NCBI GenBank assembly: GCA_947305035.1
Contig: CAMZCV010000091.1
Span: 1 to 5,406 of the forward strand
Source of the DNA: an uncultured Coriobacteriales bacterium
GTDB lineage: Bacteria; Actinomycetota; Coriobacteriia; Coriobacteriales; Atopobiaceae
Length of the DNA: 5,406 bases
Reading direction: 5' to 3'
Part shown: one piece after another, positions 5,337 through 5,406 of the stretch
Layout of the letters: each line of letters starts with the position of its first letter
Numbering within the stretch: the first letter of the stretch is position 1
Made by a program: the position numbers and the translations under genes
The notes under the pieces: generated by a model
Seen by the model: only the letters and a program-made list of their open reading frames with translations
The model's database searches: none
What the model was told of the DNA's origin: nothing

Positions 5337-5406
5337 ATGGCAGTTACGTTCGAAGGCTACGAGCGCCGCATCGACAAGATCAACGCCACCATGGCCGAGT
5401 ACGGCA
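5337..5406 (+). CDS. GGGtGRT family protein (5' fragment, cut by the window edge)
   Basis: Only the first 23 codons are present (MAVTFEGYERRIDKINATMAEYG). The FEGYERRIDKIN...MAEYG pattern matches, from memory, the N-terminus of the GGGtGRT family, proteins of about 330 residues named for a glycine-rich motif and of unknown biochemical function. An AAAGGAG (5320-5326) stands 10 bases before the ATG, and the gap to the previous stop is 21 bases, so it is in one operon with the scaffold-type gene. Members of the two families are commonly adjacent in anaerobes, which supports the call. The glycine motif itself lies outside the window. Confidence 0.82.
   Translation, partial: MAVTFEGYERRIDKINATMAEYG

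Overview
The window is GC-rich (roughly 60% or more by eye), with strong third-position G/C bias, clear GGAGG-type ribosome binding sites and one GTG start. Gene content and codon use fit an anaerobic gut actinobacterium of the Coriobacteriia (Collinsella/Olsenella-like). That placement is inference from gene types, not from a marker gene.

Layout: two transcription units diverge from a 314-base intergenic region (4309-4622). The left unit, on the minus strand, has two overlapping genes. The first is a 936-residue molybdenum hydroxylase of the xanthine dehydrogenase family, with the [2Fe-2S] domain and molybdopterin domain fused in one chain and no FAD domain (4308-1498). The second is a 454-residue hydantoinase/dihydropyrimidinase-type cyclic amidohydrolase (1519-155) whose start lies inside the end of the first, so the pair is probably translationally coupled. 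Fused FAD-less XDH (selenium-dependent XDH/XdhD type) beside a HyuA/YgeZ-type hydantoinase is characteristic of clusters linked to anaerobic purine (xanthine/urate) breakdown in gut bacteria. The likely logic is that the hydroxylase oxidises or reduces a purine-type ring and the hydrolase opens a cyclic amide intermediate. Downstream of the hydantoinase (positions 1-154, minus strand) are a promoter-like sequence and a perfect GC-rich hairpin at the window edge.

The right unit, on the plus strand, starts with a 230-residue NifU/IscU-like iron-sulfur scaffold-type protein (4623-5315) with very strong codon bias. Twenty-one bases later comes the start of a second gene (5337 onward, cut by the window) whose N-terminus matches the GGGtGRT protein family. 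These two families commonly occur as a pair, and their biochemical role is not established.

The most unusual feature is an 87-bp inverted repeat (3759-3845) inside the xanthine dehydrogenase gene. It sits in frame in the linker between the two domains and looks like a small palindromic element that has been absorbed into the protein. Other points of interest are the substrate-pocket residues of the hydroxylase, a possible gene remnant in the intergenic region and a set of GTATC/GATAC half-sites upstream of the hydroxylase. I saw no transposase, CRISPR array, tRNA or rRNA.
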